DNA of 64,000 bases from Nocardioides sp. Root122 (GCF_001425025.1 NZ_LMDE01000001.1:675033-739032); one strand, 5' to 3'. Counted from the stretch's first letter, positions 10,077-19,424 are shown. The notes: generated by a model from the sequence alone, not told the origin. Numbers and translations: made by a program.

Positions 10077-10574
10077 GTGACCGTGTTCTTGGTGGTGGGC
10101 GGCATCGGTGTCGTCCTGCTCCTCGTCGCACTGGTCGTCGGCGACGTCCTCGACGGCGCGTTCGAGGGCCTCAGCGCCGGCTTCTTCTCGACCGAGGCGC
10201 TCGCCGGCTTCCTCGGCGCCCTCGGCTTCGGCGGCGCCATCGCCCTGGCCGTGACCGGCTCGACCACGGCGGCGGTCGTCATCGGGCTCGTGCTCGGCGT
10301 GCTGCTCGGGTGGCTCGCCGCCCGGGCGTCACGGTTCCTCCACGACGACGGTGGCACCGGCACGGTCCGCACCTCCGACATGGTCGAGAAGATCGGCTCG
10401 GTCGTCAGCGCGATCCCCGAGGGCGGGTTCGGCGTCGTGTCGATCAGCGTGGGCGGGCACATCACCCGCCTCAACGCCCGCTCGAGCGTCCCGGTGCCGC
10501 CCGGCACGCAGGTCAGCGTCACCCAGGTCATTTCGCCCACGGCCGTCCAGGTCGAACCGCTCTTCCTCCCCTGA
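10077..10574 (+). CDS. NfeD-like membrane protein, partner of flotillin
   Basis: 165 residues from GTG 10077, with GGGGGAGG four to five bases upstream; longer in-frame extensions lack this. Residues about 1-25 and 45-85 contain three to four hydrophobic helices; residues about 100-165 are soluble (EKIGSVVSAIPEGGFGVVSI, RSSVPVPPGTQVSVTQ) and fit the OB-fold that follows the membrane part of NfeD-like proteins. Genes of this class are usually paired with flotillin/SPFH genes, as here (53-bp gap). They act in organising membrane microdomains. The name NfeD-like is from layout rather than a diagnostic motif. Confidence 0.75.
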   Translation: MTVFLVVGGIGVVLLLVALVVGDVLDGAFEGLSAGFFSTEALAGFLGALGFGGAIALAVTGSTTAAVVIGLVLGVLLGWLAARASRFLHDDGGTGTVRTSDMVEKIGSVVSAIPEGGFGVVSISVGGHITRLNARSSVPVPPGTQVSVTQVISPTAVQVEPLFLP

Positions 10575-10627
10575 ACTCCCTGAACTTCCCGAACTCTCTC
10601 GAACCCGTCACCTCGCTAGGAGCCCGC

Positions 10628-12178
10628 ATGTTCGGTCTGTCCCCGGTCGTCACGTCAGTGATCGGCCTCGTCGTCCTCCTGGTGCTGCTCGCGCTGCTGG
10701 TCACCACGCGCTACAAGGTGGCCGGTCCCAACGAGTCGTTCATCATCACCGGGCGCAAGGGCAAGGGCGAGGTACGCAACCCGGAGACGGGCGAGATCTC
10801 CACCGACCTGTCCGGCCAGAAGGTCGTCATGGGCGGCGGCGTGTTCGTCATCCCGTTCGTGCAGCGGCTCGCGACGCTCGACCTGTCCTCGCGCCGCATC
10901 TCGGTGCAGATCCGGGGCGCGGTGTCCGGCCAGGGCATCAAGCTCAACCTCGACGGCGTCGCGCTCGTGAAGGTCGGCGGCAACGAGGACTCCATCCGGG
11001 CGGCCGGCCAGCGCTTCCTCAGCCAGCAGCAGGAGATCGAGACCTTCACCCAGGAGGTGCTCGCCGGTGCGCTGCGCTCCATCGTCGGCTCGATGTCGGT
11101 CGAGCAGATCATCCGTGACCGCGCCGCCTTCGCCCAGCGCGTCGCCGAGGAGTCGGAGTCCTCGCTGACCGGCCAGGGCCTGGTGCTCGACACCTTCCAG
11201 ATCCAGGACATCACCGATGACGGCTCCTACCTCGCCGACCTCGGGCGTCCCGAGGCCGCCAAGCTCAACCAGCTCGCGTCGATCGCCGAGGCCAACGCCC
11301 GCCAGGCGGCCGAGCAGGCACGCATCGCCGCCGAGCAGGAGATCGCGATCACCCAGCGTGCCCTCGCCCTCAAGAGCGCGGAGATCAAGGCCGAGACCGA
11401 CGCCGCCAACGCCCAGGCGTCGGCCGCCGGCCCGCTGGCGCAGGCCGACCGCGACCAGGCGATCCTGCTCGAGCAGGAGAAGGTCGCCGTGCGGCAGGCC
11501 GCGCTCAAGGAGCGCCAGCTCGACACCGAGGTCCGCAAGCCCGCCGACGCCGAGCGCTACCGCGTCGAGACCGAGGCCCAGGGTCGCCGCAACTCCCAGA
11601 TCCTCGAGGCGGAGGCCCGCAAGGCGGCCTCGATCGCCAACGCCGAGGCCGAGGCCGAGAAGGCCCGCCTCACCGGTGAGGGCGAGAAGTCCCGTCGTTC
11701 GGCGCTCGCCGAGGCCGAGGCCATCGAGGGCGCCAAGCGCGGTGAGGCCGAGAAGGCCCGCCGTGTCGCCGAGGCCGACGCGACCCGGGCCGAGGGTGAG
11801 GCGTCGGCCGCCGCCATCCTGGCCGCCGGCCAGGCCGAGGCGGAGGCGATGGACAAGAAGGCCGCCGCGTTCGCGGGCTACAACGAGGCCGCGGTCCTGC
11901 AGATGCTCATCGAGGTGATGCCCAAGGTGGCCGCCGAGCTCGCGCGCCCGATGGCCGGGATCGACAAGCTGACGGTCATCTCGGCCGACGGCGCCGGCGA
12001 GCTGCCCCGCCAGGTCACCAACAACTTCGTCCAGACGATGGAGCTGCTGAAGTCCACCACCGGCCTCGACGTGGAGCAGCTGATCCAGAAGTACGCCGGC
12101 ACCAACGGCTCCACGCCCACCCGCGCGGAGGTCGTTCCTGCCGCGTCGACGGACGCCGACCCGCAGCCGACCGCCTGA
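10628..12178 (+). CDS. floT: Flotillin / SPFH-domain protein
   Basis: 516 residues from ATG 10628 with AGGAG upstream. Residues about 6-27 are a single membrane helix; residues about 28-200 are the SPFH/band 7 domain (NESFIITGRKGKGE, GVFVIPFVQRLATLDLSS, SGQGIKLNLDGVALVKVG). Residues about 215-430 form a long Glu/Ala-rich coiled coil (repeated E-A-E-A-E, QAEQAR, KAASIANAEAEAEKAR), the flotillin repeat region. The C-terminus is polar. It forms oligomeric scaffolds in the cell membrane. It follows the NfeD-like gene, a classic pair. The symbol is by analogy with Bacillus floT. Confidence 0.9.
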   Translation: MFGLSPVVTSVIGLVVLLVLLALLVTTRYKVAGPNESFIITGRKGKGEVRNPETGEISTDLSGQKVVMGGGVFVIPFVQRLATLDLSSRRISVQIRGAVSGQGIKLNLDGVALVKVGGNEDSIRAAGQRFLSQQQEIETFTQEVLAGALRSIVGSMSVEQIIRDRAAFAQRVAEESESSLTGQGLVLDTFQIQDITDDGSYLADLGRPEAAKLNQLASIAEANARQAAEQARIAAEQEIAITQRALALKSAEIKAETDAANAQASAAGPLAQADRDQAILLEQEKVAVRQAALKERQLDTEVRKPADAERYRVETEAQGRRNSQILEAEARKAASIANAEAEAEKARLTGEGEKSRRSALAEAEAIEGAKRGEAEKARRVAEADATRAEGEASAAAILAAGQAEAEAMDKKAAAFAGYNEAAVLQMLIEVMPKVAAELARPMAGIDKLTVISADGAGELPRQVTNNFVQTMELLKSTTGLDVEQLIQKYAGTNGSTPTRAEVVPAASTDADPQPTA

Positions 12179-12242
12179 CCGCACCCGCACGGCGTACGCC
12201 GCCACGGCCGGGCTGGGGCGCACCTGAGAGGATCGCCCGGTC

Positions 12243-14051
12243 ATGGCGAACCTCATCAACCTCGAGCGTGTCTCGAAGTCCTACGGTGTCCGACCGCTGC
12301 TCGACAACGTCTCCCTCGGCATCTCGTTGGGGGAGCGGGTCGGCGTCGTCGGACGCAACGGCGACGGCAAGACCACGCTGCTCGAGGTGATGACCGGCAT
12401 CGAGGAGCCCGACACCGGTCGCGTGTCGCGCACCCGCGGCGTCGAGATCGGCTACCTCCACCAGGGGGACGAGCTCGTCGACAGCCACACCGTGCGCGAG
12501 GCGGTGCTCGCCGGCCGGGCCGACCACGAGTGGGCCGCCGACCCCACCACCCGCCAGGTCGTCGAGGAGCTGCTCGCAGGCGTGGCGCTCGACCGTGCCG
12601 TCATCGGGCTCTCCGGCGGGGAGCGCCGACGGTGCGCCCTGGCCGCGCTGCTGCTGTCGCGCCACGACCTGGTCGTCCTCGACGAGCCGACCAACCACCT
12701 CGACGTCGAGGCGGTCGCCTGGCTCGCCTCGCACCTGGTCACCCTGCCCAGCGCGCTGATCGTGGTGACCCACGACCGCTGGTTCCTCGACGCGGTCTGC
12801 CAGACCACCTGGGAGGTCCACGACGGCGCGGTCGACTCCTACGAGGGCGGCTACGCGGCCTTCGTGCTGGCCAAGGCCGAGCGGACGCGCCAGGCGGCCG
12901 CGACCGAGACCCGGCGGCAGAACCTCGCCCGCAAGGAGCTCGCGTGGCTGCGGCGCGGCGCCCCCGCGCGTACGTCGAAGCCGAAGTTCCGCATCGACGC
13001 CGCCAACGCGCTGATCGACGACGTCCCGCCGCCGCGCGACCGGATGGAGCTCCAGCGCTTCGCCAGCCAGCGGCTCGGCAAGGACGTCATCGACATCGAG
13101 GACGTCGACCTCTCCCGCGGCGAGCGCAAGCTGCTCGACCACGCGACCTGGCGGATCGGCCCGGGCGACCGCGTCGGCATCGTCGGCGTCAACGGAGCCG
13201 GCAAGACCTCGCTGCTCTCGCTGGTCTCCGGGGCGCTGCTGCCCGACGTGGGTCGCGTCAAGCGGGGTCGGACGGTCGAGATGCAGCACCTCACCCAGGC
13301 CCTCGACGAGATCGACCCGCTGGCACGGGTGCTGCCGACCGTCGAGTCGATCCGTCGGGTGACCCGCACGCTCGACGGGCAGGAGATCTCGGCGACGTCG
13401 ATGCTGGAGCGGTTCGGCTTCACGGGCGACCGCCTGACCGCGCGGCTCGGCGACCTGTCCGGTGGCGAGCGGCGCCGCTTCCAGCTGCTCAAGCTGCTGC
13501 TCAGCGAGCCCAACGTGCTGCTGCTCGACGAGCCGACCAACGACCTCGACATCGACACCCTCAACGTCCTCGAGGACTTCCTCGACTCCTGGCCCGGCAC
13601 GCTGATCGTGGTCTCGCACGACCGCTACTTCCTCGAGCGCGTCACCGACTCGGTCTGGGCGCTGCTCGGCGACGGCCAGGTCTCGATGCTTCCCCGGGGC
13701 GTCGACGAGTACCTCGAGCGTCGGGCAGCCGACCACGCCCTCGAGCAGGCCGCCCTCGCGTCGGCCACCGCGGAGCCCGCCGCAGTCGTCCCCGACGCAC
13801 CGGCCGGCGCCGCGGCGCCCAAGGCGCGAGCCGGCTCGGCCGAGGACCGCGCCGCCCGCAAGGTGCTGGCCCGGGTCGAGAAGCAGCTCGAGCGCATCGC
13901 CGTACGCGAGGCGGAGCTGCACGCGGAGATGGAGGCCGACCTCACCGACTACGACCTCCTCGCCCGCGTCGGCGCCCAGCTCGGCGAGCTCGCGGCCGAG
14001 AAGGAGGAGCTGGAGCTGGAGTGGCTCGAGGCCTCCGAGGTCGTCGAGTAG
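12243..14051 (+). CDS. ABC-F family ATP-binding protein
   Basis: 602 residues with two ABC ATPase domains and no membrane part. Domain 1 has GRNGDGKTT (37-45), LSGGERRR and DEPTNHLD; domain 2 has GVNGAGKTS (about 314-322), LSGGERRRFQLLKLLL and DEPTNDLDIDTLNVLEDFL. The linker between them (about 200-290) is charged and helical, as in translation factors of the ABC-F type that bind the ribosomal E site. The last 60 residues are a Lys/Glu-rich coiled coil (KQLERIAVREAELHAEMEADL) as in Uup. Whether it confers drug protection or acts in general translation cannot be told. Confidence 0.92.
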   Translation: MANLINLERVSKSYGVRPLLDNVSLGISLGERVGVVGRNGDGKTTLLEVMTGIEEPDTGRVSRTRGVEIGYLHQGDELVDSHTVREAVLAGRADHEWAADPTTRQVVEELLAGVALDRAVIGLSGGERRRCALAALLLSRHDLVVLDEPTNHLDVEAVAWLASHLVTLPSALIVVTHDRWFLDAVCQTTWEVHDGAVDSYEGGYAAFVLAKAERTRQAAATETRRQNLARKELAWLRRGAPARTSKPKFRIDAANALIDDVPPPRDRMELQRFASQRLGKDVIDIEDVDLSRGERKLLDHATWRIGPGDRVGIVGVNGAGKTSLLSLVSGALLPDVGRVKRGRTVEMQHLTQALDEIDPLARVLPTVESIRRVTRTLDGQEISATSMLERFGFTGDRLTARLGDLSGGERRRFQLLKLLLSEPNVLLLDEPTNDLDIDTLNVLEDFLDSWPGTLIVVSHDRYFLERVTDSVWALLGDGQVSMLPRGVDEYLERRAADHALEQAALASATAEPAAVVPDAPAGAAAPKARAGSAEDRAARKVLARVEKQLERIAVREAELHAEMEADLTDYDLLARVGAQLGELAAEKEELELEWLEASEVVE

Positions 14052-14100
14052 GTCCTCGGTGTACGGCTGGTCCGCGCCGATGTCCGGGGACCGCAGCGAG

Positions 14101-14145
14101 ACCGTGGAGCCTGTGAGCCTCCCAGTGACTCGGGGACTCCGCGAT
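14101..14145. repeat. Family B 45-bp palindromic element, copy 1 (divergent)
   Basis: A 45-bp element between the convergent ABC-F and marR genes. It aligns without gaps with the copies at 47540-47584 and 48961-49005 (about 33 of 45 identical to the first of these by eye). It starts ACCGTGGAGCC and ends CTCCGCGAT, with the inner palindrome degenerate. It may act as a two-way terminator for the flanking genes. Confidence 0.6.
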
Positions 14146-14158
14146 GTGGTGCGAGCCG

Positions 14159-14644
14159 TCAGCTGAAGGGCGCGAGCAGCGAGCGCAGCAGCCCGGCGAG
14201 CTGGGTGCGCTGCTTGTCGTTGAGGTCGGCGAGGATGTCCGCCTCCGCGGCGAGCAGCGCCTCGAAGGCGCCGTCGACGGAGGCCTTGCCCTCGGCGGTG
14301 AGGCGCACCAGGACGCCGCGCCGGTCGCGCGGGTCGGGCAGCCGCTCCACCAGGCCACGGGCGGTGAGCCGGTCGACACGGTTGGTCATGGTCCCGCTGG
14401 TCACGAGGGTCTCGCGCAGCAGGCGGCCGGGCGAGAGCTCGTACGGCGCCCCGGCCCGGCGGAGCGCGGCGAGCACGTCGAACTCCCACGACTCGATGCC
14501 GTGCGCGGTGAACGCGTCGCGGCGGGCCAGGTCGAGGTGGCGCGCGAGCCGGCTGATCCGCGAGAACACCTCGACAGGAGCCAGGTCCAGGTCGCCGCGC
14601 TCGCGGCCCCAGGCCTCGACCAGGTCGTCCACCTCGTCACGCAT
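14159..14644 (-). CDS. MarR family transcriptional regulator
   Basis: 161 residues from ATG 14644. The winged-helix region reads GIESWEFDVLAALRRAG, SPGRLLRETLVTSGTMTNRVDRLTARGLVERLPDPRDRRGVLVRLTAEG, the full MarR recognition helix and D-x-R-D-R-R wing. The C-terminal helices build the dimer. MarR proteins repress nearby genes and let go on binding a small molecule. Two near-palindromic sites lie just upstream (14680-14695 and 14715-14732), suggesting autoregulation and control of the divergent methyltransferase gene. A longer upstream start (14728) would place coding sequence over the operators and is rejected. Confidence 0.92.
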   Translation of the reverse strand: MRDEVDDLVEAWGRERGDLDLAPVEVFSRISRLARHLDLARRDAFTAHGIESWEFDVLAALRRAGAPYELSPGRLLRETLVTSGTMTNRVDRLTARGLVERLPDPRDRRGVLVRLTAEGKASVDGAFEALLAAEADILADLNDKQRTQLAGLLRSLLAPFS

Positions 14645-14679
14645 GCCGACATCCTGCCAGACGGCCGATCCGGTCGAGA

Positions 14680-14695
14680 ATCTTGACATCGAGAT
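14680..14695. promoter_or_regulatory. MarR-type operator, site 1
   Basis: ATCTTGACATCGAGAT has two 7-bp half-sites (ATCTTGA / TCGAGAT, one mismatch) around CA. It lies 36 bp upstream of the marR ATG and is 36 bp centre-to-centre from site 2. The A/T-rich half-sites stand out from the surrounding sequence. The assignment to the adjacent MarR protein is inference. Confidence 0.7.
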
Positions 14696-14714
14696 GGTTG
14701 CGGGACAGGGTAGG

Positions 14715-14732
14715 TATCTCGACATCAAGATA
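14715..14732. promoter_or_regulatory. MarR-type operator, site 2
   Basis: TATCTCGACATCAAGATA has 8-bp half-sites (TATCTCGA / TCAAGATA, one mismatch) around CA and repeats site 1 in the same layout. It lies between marR and the family A cluster that precedes the methyltransferase gene. Confidence 0.7.
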
Positions 14733-14741
14733 CTTGCCGAG

Positions 14742-14823
14742 GTGGTCCCCTACGTTCTGCACCACCTCAGCGTGCAGAACGTAGGGGACTACCCACAATG
14801 GTGTTCAGAACGTAGGGGACCAC
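14742..14823. repeat. Family A repeat cluster, second locus
   Basis: GTGGTCCCCTACGTTCTG at 14742-14759 is one base different from the unit of the array at 8081. Inverted copies follow at 14775-14792 (exact unit) and 14806-14823 (carrying the matching variant base). The first spacing is again exactly 33 bp, the second 31 bp. Copy one can pair with copy two (17 of 18) or copy three (18 of 18), giving two mutually exclusive hairpins just upstream of the gene at 14854. Confidence 0.88.
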
Positions 14824-14853
14824 CCCGAGCAGGAGCACCGGAGGAGGACGACC

Positions 14854-15660
14854 ATGACCCACAGCTGGGACCCCGACCGCTACCTCGCGTACGCCGACGA
14901 GCGGGGCAGGCCGTTCGTCGACCTGCTCGCGCGCGTGCACGCCGAGACGCCGCGGACCGTGGTCGACCTCGGCTGCGGACCGGGCAACCTCACCGCCCTC
15001 CTCGCCGACCGGTGGCCCGGCGCGCAGGTCACCGGGATCGACAGCAGCCCGGAGATGATCGCCGCGGCGCAAGAGGTCGACGGGATCGCTTGGGAGGTCG
15101 CCGACCTGCGTGACTGGGCGCGCGCCGACCCGCTCGCGCTGCGCGTGCCCGTCGACGTGCTGGTCAGCAACGCCACGCTGCAGTGGCTGCCCGATCACCT
15201 CGAGCTGCTGCCCGCGCTGGTCGACCGGGTGGCACCGGGTGGCTGGTTCGCCTTCCAGGTCCCCGGCAACTTCGGCGAGCCCAGTCACACGATCCGCACC
15301 GACATCGCCGAGCGCGAGCCCTACGCCGAGCACGTCAGGGGGGTCGCGGTGCCGGCCAGCCACGAGCCGGACGACTACCTCCGCGTGCTGCTCGACCTCG
15401 GCTGCGAGGTCGACGCGTGGGAGACGACGTACCTCCACGTCCTGGCCGGGCCCGACCCGGTCTTCGACTGGGTCTCGGGCACCGGCGCGCGCCCAACGCT
15501 GCAGGCGCTGCCCGATGACCTCCGCCCGCTCTTCGAGGAGGAGTTCCGCGACCTGCTGCGCGAGGCGTACCCCGCCGACCCGTCGGGCCGCGTGGTGATG
15601 CCGTTCCGCCGGATCTTCGTCGTCGCGCGCAAGCCCGAGCTCGACCGGGTGACCGCGTGA
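14854..15660 (+). CDS. tam: Trans-aconitate 2-methyltransferase-like SAM methyltransferase
   Basis: 268 residues with a strong GGAGGAGG site nine bases before ATG. SWDPDRYLAYADERGRPFVDLLARV matches the N-terminus of Tam proteins, VVDLGCGPGNLTALLADRWPGAQVTGIDSS is the SAM motif I region, and SNATLQWLPDH is the Tam-type motif near the acceptor. Tam methyl-esterifies trans-aconitate, a toxic by-product of aconitase. Coupled to the next gene (TGATG). Likely controlled by the divergent MarR protein and the hairpins at 14742-14823. Confidence 0.88.
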   Translation: MTHSWDPDRYLAYADERGRPFVDLLARVHAETPRTVVDLGCGPGNLTALLADRWPGAQVTGIDSSPEMIAAAQEVDGIAWEVADLRDWARADPLALRVPVDVLVSNATLQWLPDHLELLPALVDRVAPGGWFAFQVPGNFGEPSHTIRTDIAEREPYAEHVRGVAVPASHEPDDYLRVLLDLGCEVDAWETTYLHVLAGPDPVFDWVSGTGARPTLQALPDDLRPLFEEEFRDLLREAYPADPSGRVVMPFRRIFVVARKPELDRVTA

Positions 15661-16061
15661 TGCGCCTCCACCACGTGCAGGTCGCCTGCCCGCCCGGCGG
15701 CGAGGGCGTCGCCCGGCGCTTCTACGCCGACGGGCTCGGGATGACGGAGGTCGACAAGCCGGCCGACCTGGTCGCGCGCGGCGGCGCCTGGTTCCGGGCG
15801 TACGACGACGCGGGTGCCGTGACGGCCGAGCTGCACGTCGGCGTCGAGGAGCCGTTCGCGCCCGCGCGCAAGGCGCACCCGGCCTTCGTCGGCGGCGACC
15901 TCGACGAGGTCGCGACCCGGCTGCGCGGCCTCGGCTTCGAGGTCGACGAGAGCCAGCGCGACACCTTCCCGGGGCACGTCCGGTTCCACGCCTCCGACGG
16001 GCACGGCAACCGCGTCGAGGTGCTCGCGCGGAAGCCGGATCCCGGCCGGGACGGGACCTAA
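15660..16061 (+). CDS. VOC (glyoxalase/bleomycin-resistance) superfamily protein
   Basis: 133 residues from ATG 15660, overlapping the tam stop by one base; a GTG three bases earlier is possible. It begins MRLHHVQVACPPGGEGVARRFYADGLGM, the first beta-alpha unit with the metal-site histidine, and ends VRFHASDGHGNRVEVL, the second half of the paired fold (D-G-x-G-N-R-x-E). Members are metal-dependent lyases, dioxygenases or binding proteins; the substrate cannot be inferred. It is in one operon with tam. Confidence 0.85.
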   Translation: MRLHHVQVACPPGGEGVARRFYADGLGMTEVDKPADLVARGGAWFRAYDDAGAVTAELHVGVEEPFAPARKAHPAFVGGDLDEVATRLRGLGFEVDESQRDTFPGHVRFHASDGHGNRVEVLARKPDPGRDGT

Positions 16062-16079
16062 GGCCCTGCCTCCACGCAC

Positions 16080-16102
16080 ACCCCCGGGGGTATATGTGGA
16101 GC
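16080..16102 (+). promoter_or_regulatory. CsoR-type palindrome overlapping a putative leaderless promoter
   Basis: ACCCCCGGGGGT (16080-16091) is a perfect 12-bp palindrome followed by TATATG, a possible -10 element six bases before the ATG at 16103. Runs of C then G flanked by A/T are the hallmark of CsoR-family operators, which in sulfur operons (CstR type) answer persulfides. No CsoR gene lies in the window, so the regulator is unknown. If the -10 is right the mRNA would be leaderless. Confidence 0.6.
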
Positions 16103-17400
<1,298 letters not shown>

Positions 17401-17404
<4 letters not shown>

Positions 17405-17721
17405 GCATGCCCACCACCACCATTTCCGGGCGCACGCTCGAGGTGAACGAGGAGGGCTTCCTCGTCCATCCCGAGGACTGGACCGAGGACCTGGGCGTCG
17501 AGCTGGCCCGGTTGATCGGCATCGAGATGACCGAGGCCCACTGGGAGCCCATCCGGTTCCTGCGGACCGACCACGCCGCCATGGGGGAGACGCCGACCCT
17601 GCGCCGGGTCAGCACCCAGACCGGCATCGACGTGAAGACCCTGTTCGGGCTCTTCCCCAAGAAGCCCGCCAAGAAGATGGCCTACGTGGCCGGCCTGCCC
17701 AAGCCGAAGGGATGTGTGTGA
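17401..17721 (+). CDS. TusE/DsrC-family sulfur-carrier protein
   Basis: 106 residues overlapping the sqr stop by four bases. LEVNEEGFLVHPEDWTEDLG and TPTLRRVSTQTGIDVKTLFGLFP match DsrC/TusE, and the protein ends PKPKGCV, so the penultimate cysteine (Cys105) that carries sulfur is present. The second cysteine found eleven residues earlier in true DsrC is absent, so a TusE-like single-cysteine carrier is the better description. It probably accepts sulfane sulfur made by SQR, possibly through the DsrE-like protein next to it. No dsrAB is visible. Confidence 0.88.
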
Positions 17722-17722
17722 C

Positions 17723-18277
17723 ATGACCACCGACGTGCCCACTCGCGTGGACGAGGAGACCTCGTTCGTCCCGTCGTTCGACGACGAGGCGGAGTCCGGC
17801 CGCAAGCTGGCGATCATCTGCTCCAAGGGCAACCTCGACATGGCCTACCCGGCTCTCATCCTGGGCAACGCGGCCCTCGGCGAGGGCATCGAGGTGCACC
17901 TGTTCTTCACGTTCTGGGGCTTCGACATGATCAACAAGAAGACGCAGGGGGACCTGCAGTTCTCCTACCTCGGCAACACCGCCATGCACCCCCCGGGGAT
18001 GTTCGGCGTGCACATGCCGCAGGGGATGGCCGGCCTGCCCGGCATGACGGCCGCGACGACGAAGATGATGAAGAAGCAGATCGCCGACCTCGACGTGCCC
18101 GAGGTACCGGAGTTCCTCGAGATCATCCACGCCTCCGGCGGCCACCTGTGGGCGTGCCGGATGAGCGCCGACATGATGAAGCTGCACGAGGAGGACCTCA
18201 TCGACGAGGTCGAGGGCATCATCTCGGCGAGCGACTTCATGGAGCTCACCGACGGCGCCCAGCTGCTCTTCATCTGA
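17723..18277 (+). CDS. DsrE-family (DsrE2-like) sulfur-transfer protein
   Basis: 184 residues from ATG 17723, one base after the dsrC-like stop, with GAAGGGA upstream. RKLAIICSKGNLDMAYPALILGNAAL and VHLFFTFWGFDMINKK are the first part of the DsrE2 fold; GHLWACRMSADMMKLHEEDL holds the conserved active-site cysteine. The middle (MHPPGMFGVHMPQGMAGLPGM) is Met/Pro/Gly rich and may bind membrane, as DsrE2 proteins have a hydrophobic middle. DsrE2 proteins move sulfur between persulfide carriers. A strong hairpin (18292-18330) follows, ending the operon. Confidence 0.88.
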   Translation: MTTDVPTRVDEETSFVPSFDDEAESGRKLAIICSKGNLDMAYPALILGNAALGEGIEVHLFFTFWGFDMINKKTQGDLQFSYLGNTAMHPPGMFGVHMPQGMAGLPGMTAATTKMMKKQIADLDVPEVPEFLEIIHASGGHLWACRMSADMMKLHEEDLIDEVEGIISASDFMELTDGAQLLFI

Positions 18278-18291
18278 GCGGACGCTCGCAG

Positions 18292-18330
18292 TGCCGCAAC
18301 CCGGGTGCGCCCGCACCCGGGGATGCGGCA
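18292..18330 (+). terminator. Two-tier GC-rich hairpin after the sulfur operon
   Basis: TGCCGCA (18292-18298) pairs with TGCGGCA (18324-18330), and inside it CCGGGTGCG (18301-18309) pairs with CGCACCCGG (18312-18320) over a 2-nt loop. It starts 15 bp after the dsrE2-like stop. No T-run. It also overlaps possible early starts of the next gene, favouring the later GTG at 18341. Confidence 0.75.
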
Positions 18331-18340
18331 CGATCGCCGG

Positions 18341-18916
18341 GTGCCCCTGCTGCTGATCCTCGGACCGCCCGCCGTCGGCAAGATGACGGTCGGCCGCGCC
18401 GTGGCCGACCGCTCGTCGTACCGGCTGTTCCACAACCACCACACCATCGAGCTGCTGCTGGACGTCTTCGACCACGGCACGCCGCCGTTCAACCGGCTCA
18501 ACAGCGAGTTCCGGCGGCGCGTGGTCGAGGAGGCGGCCGCGTCGGGCACCGACCTGGTCTTCACCTTCGTCATCGACATGGACGAGGAGAGCGAGGCCAC
18601 GTGGCTGCGCGACTTCGCGGCGCCGTACGGCGACCGGGTGGCCGCCGTCGAGCTGGTCGCCGACCTCGACACCCGGCTCGTCCGCAACCGCACCGAGCAC
18701 CGGCTCGCGGAGAAGAAGTCCAAGCGCGACCTCGACTGGTCCGACGCCAACGTCCGCGGCATGGACGCCGACTACCGGATGACCTCGCAGCCGGGCCGGG
18801 ACGCGCCGGGGGAGCGGCTGCTCGCGCAATGGCCGCACCTGGTCATCGACAACACCGACCTGTCCGCCGACGAGACGGCCGACCGCATACTGGCGTGGCT
18901 GGTTACTGACGAGTAA
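18341..18916 (+). CDS. P-loop kinase-like protein
   Basis: 191 residues from GTG 18341. LLLILGPPAVGKMTVGRAV is a Walker A loop (GPPAVGKM) of the shikimate kinase / AAA_33 type; VFTFVIDMDEESEATWLRDF would hold the substrate-side acids; RNRTEHRLAEKKSKRDLDWSD is a basic lid-like segment with arginines for phosphate binding. Small cytoplasmic kinases of this type phosphorylate sugars, nucleosides or antibiotics, so the substrate is open. Earlier in-frame starts fall inside the terminator hairpin. It stands ten bases ahead of the DUF4442 gene. Confidence 0.75.
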   Translation: MPLLLILGPPAVGKMTVGRAVADRSSYRLFHNHHTIELLLDVFDHGTPPFNRLNSEFRRRVVEEAAASGTDLVFTFVIDMDEESEATWLRDFAAPYGDRVAAVELVADLDTRLVRNRTEHRLAEKKSKRDLDWSDANVRGMDADYRMTSQPGRDAPGERLLAQWPHLVIDNTDLSADETADRILAWLVTDE

Positions 18917-18925
18917 TGTCGCGGC

Positions 18926-19396
18926 ATGCCTGCTGTCCTCGACCTCTGGAAGAAGTCCTCCGCGCTGCCCCTCGGTGACCGGGTCTTCTCGCTCGCCTTC
19001 AGCCAGAAGGCCCCCTACTTCGCGACGATCCGGCCGCGCTTCACCGTGGTCGAGCCCGACCACGCCGAGCTCGTCATCCGCAAGCGCCGAGGCGTGCACA
19101 ACCACATCAAGACGGTGCACGCCATCGCGCTCTGCAACGGCCTCGAGGCCGCCATGGGTGCACTGGCCGAGTCGACGATCCCGCGCGAGCGCCGCTGGAT
19201 CCCCAAGGGCATGGAGGTCGCCTACACCGCCAAGGCCGACTCCGACATCACCTGCATCGCCGAGACCGACCCCGAGCAGTGGACCGCCGAGCTCGGTGAC
19301 GGCTACGACCTGCCCGTGCGGGTGCGCGGCGTACGCACCGACGGCACGGTCGTGGTCGAGGGCGAGATCCGGCTCTGGGTGACCGAGAAGTCCTGA
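18926..19396 (+). CDS. DUF4442 hotdog-fold protein (thioesterase-like)
   Basis: 156 residues. FATIRPRFTVVEPDHAELVIRKRRGVHNHIKTVHAIALCNGLEAAMGAL matches DUF4442/PaaI-like hotdog proteins: a strand, then N-H-x-x-T-V-H-A-x-A-L-C-N, then a central helix. WIPKGMEVAYTAKADSDITC continues the sheet. These proteins are related to acyl-CoA thioesterases, but the family function is not settled. It may share a transcript with the kinase-like gene before it and converges on gluD. Confidence 0.85.
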   Translation: MPAVLDLWKKSSALPLGDRVFSLAFSQKAPYFATIRPRFTVVEPDHAELVIRKRRGVHNHIKTVHAIALCNGLEAAMGALAESTIPRERRWIPKGMEVAYTAKADSDITCIAETDPEQWTAELGDGYDLPVRVRGVRTDGTVVVEGEIRLWVTEKS

Positions 19397-19424
19397 GCGC
19401 AGTGAGGGACTTCGACGTCTCGAG

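Noticed and set aside
14645..14728. Extended N-terminus for the MarR protein
   Set aside because: The frame stays open to 14728, but this would translate through both operator-like palindromes and does not fit the family length.
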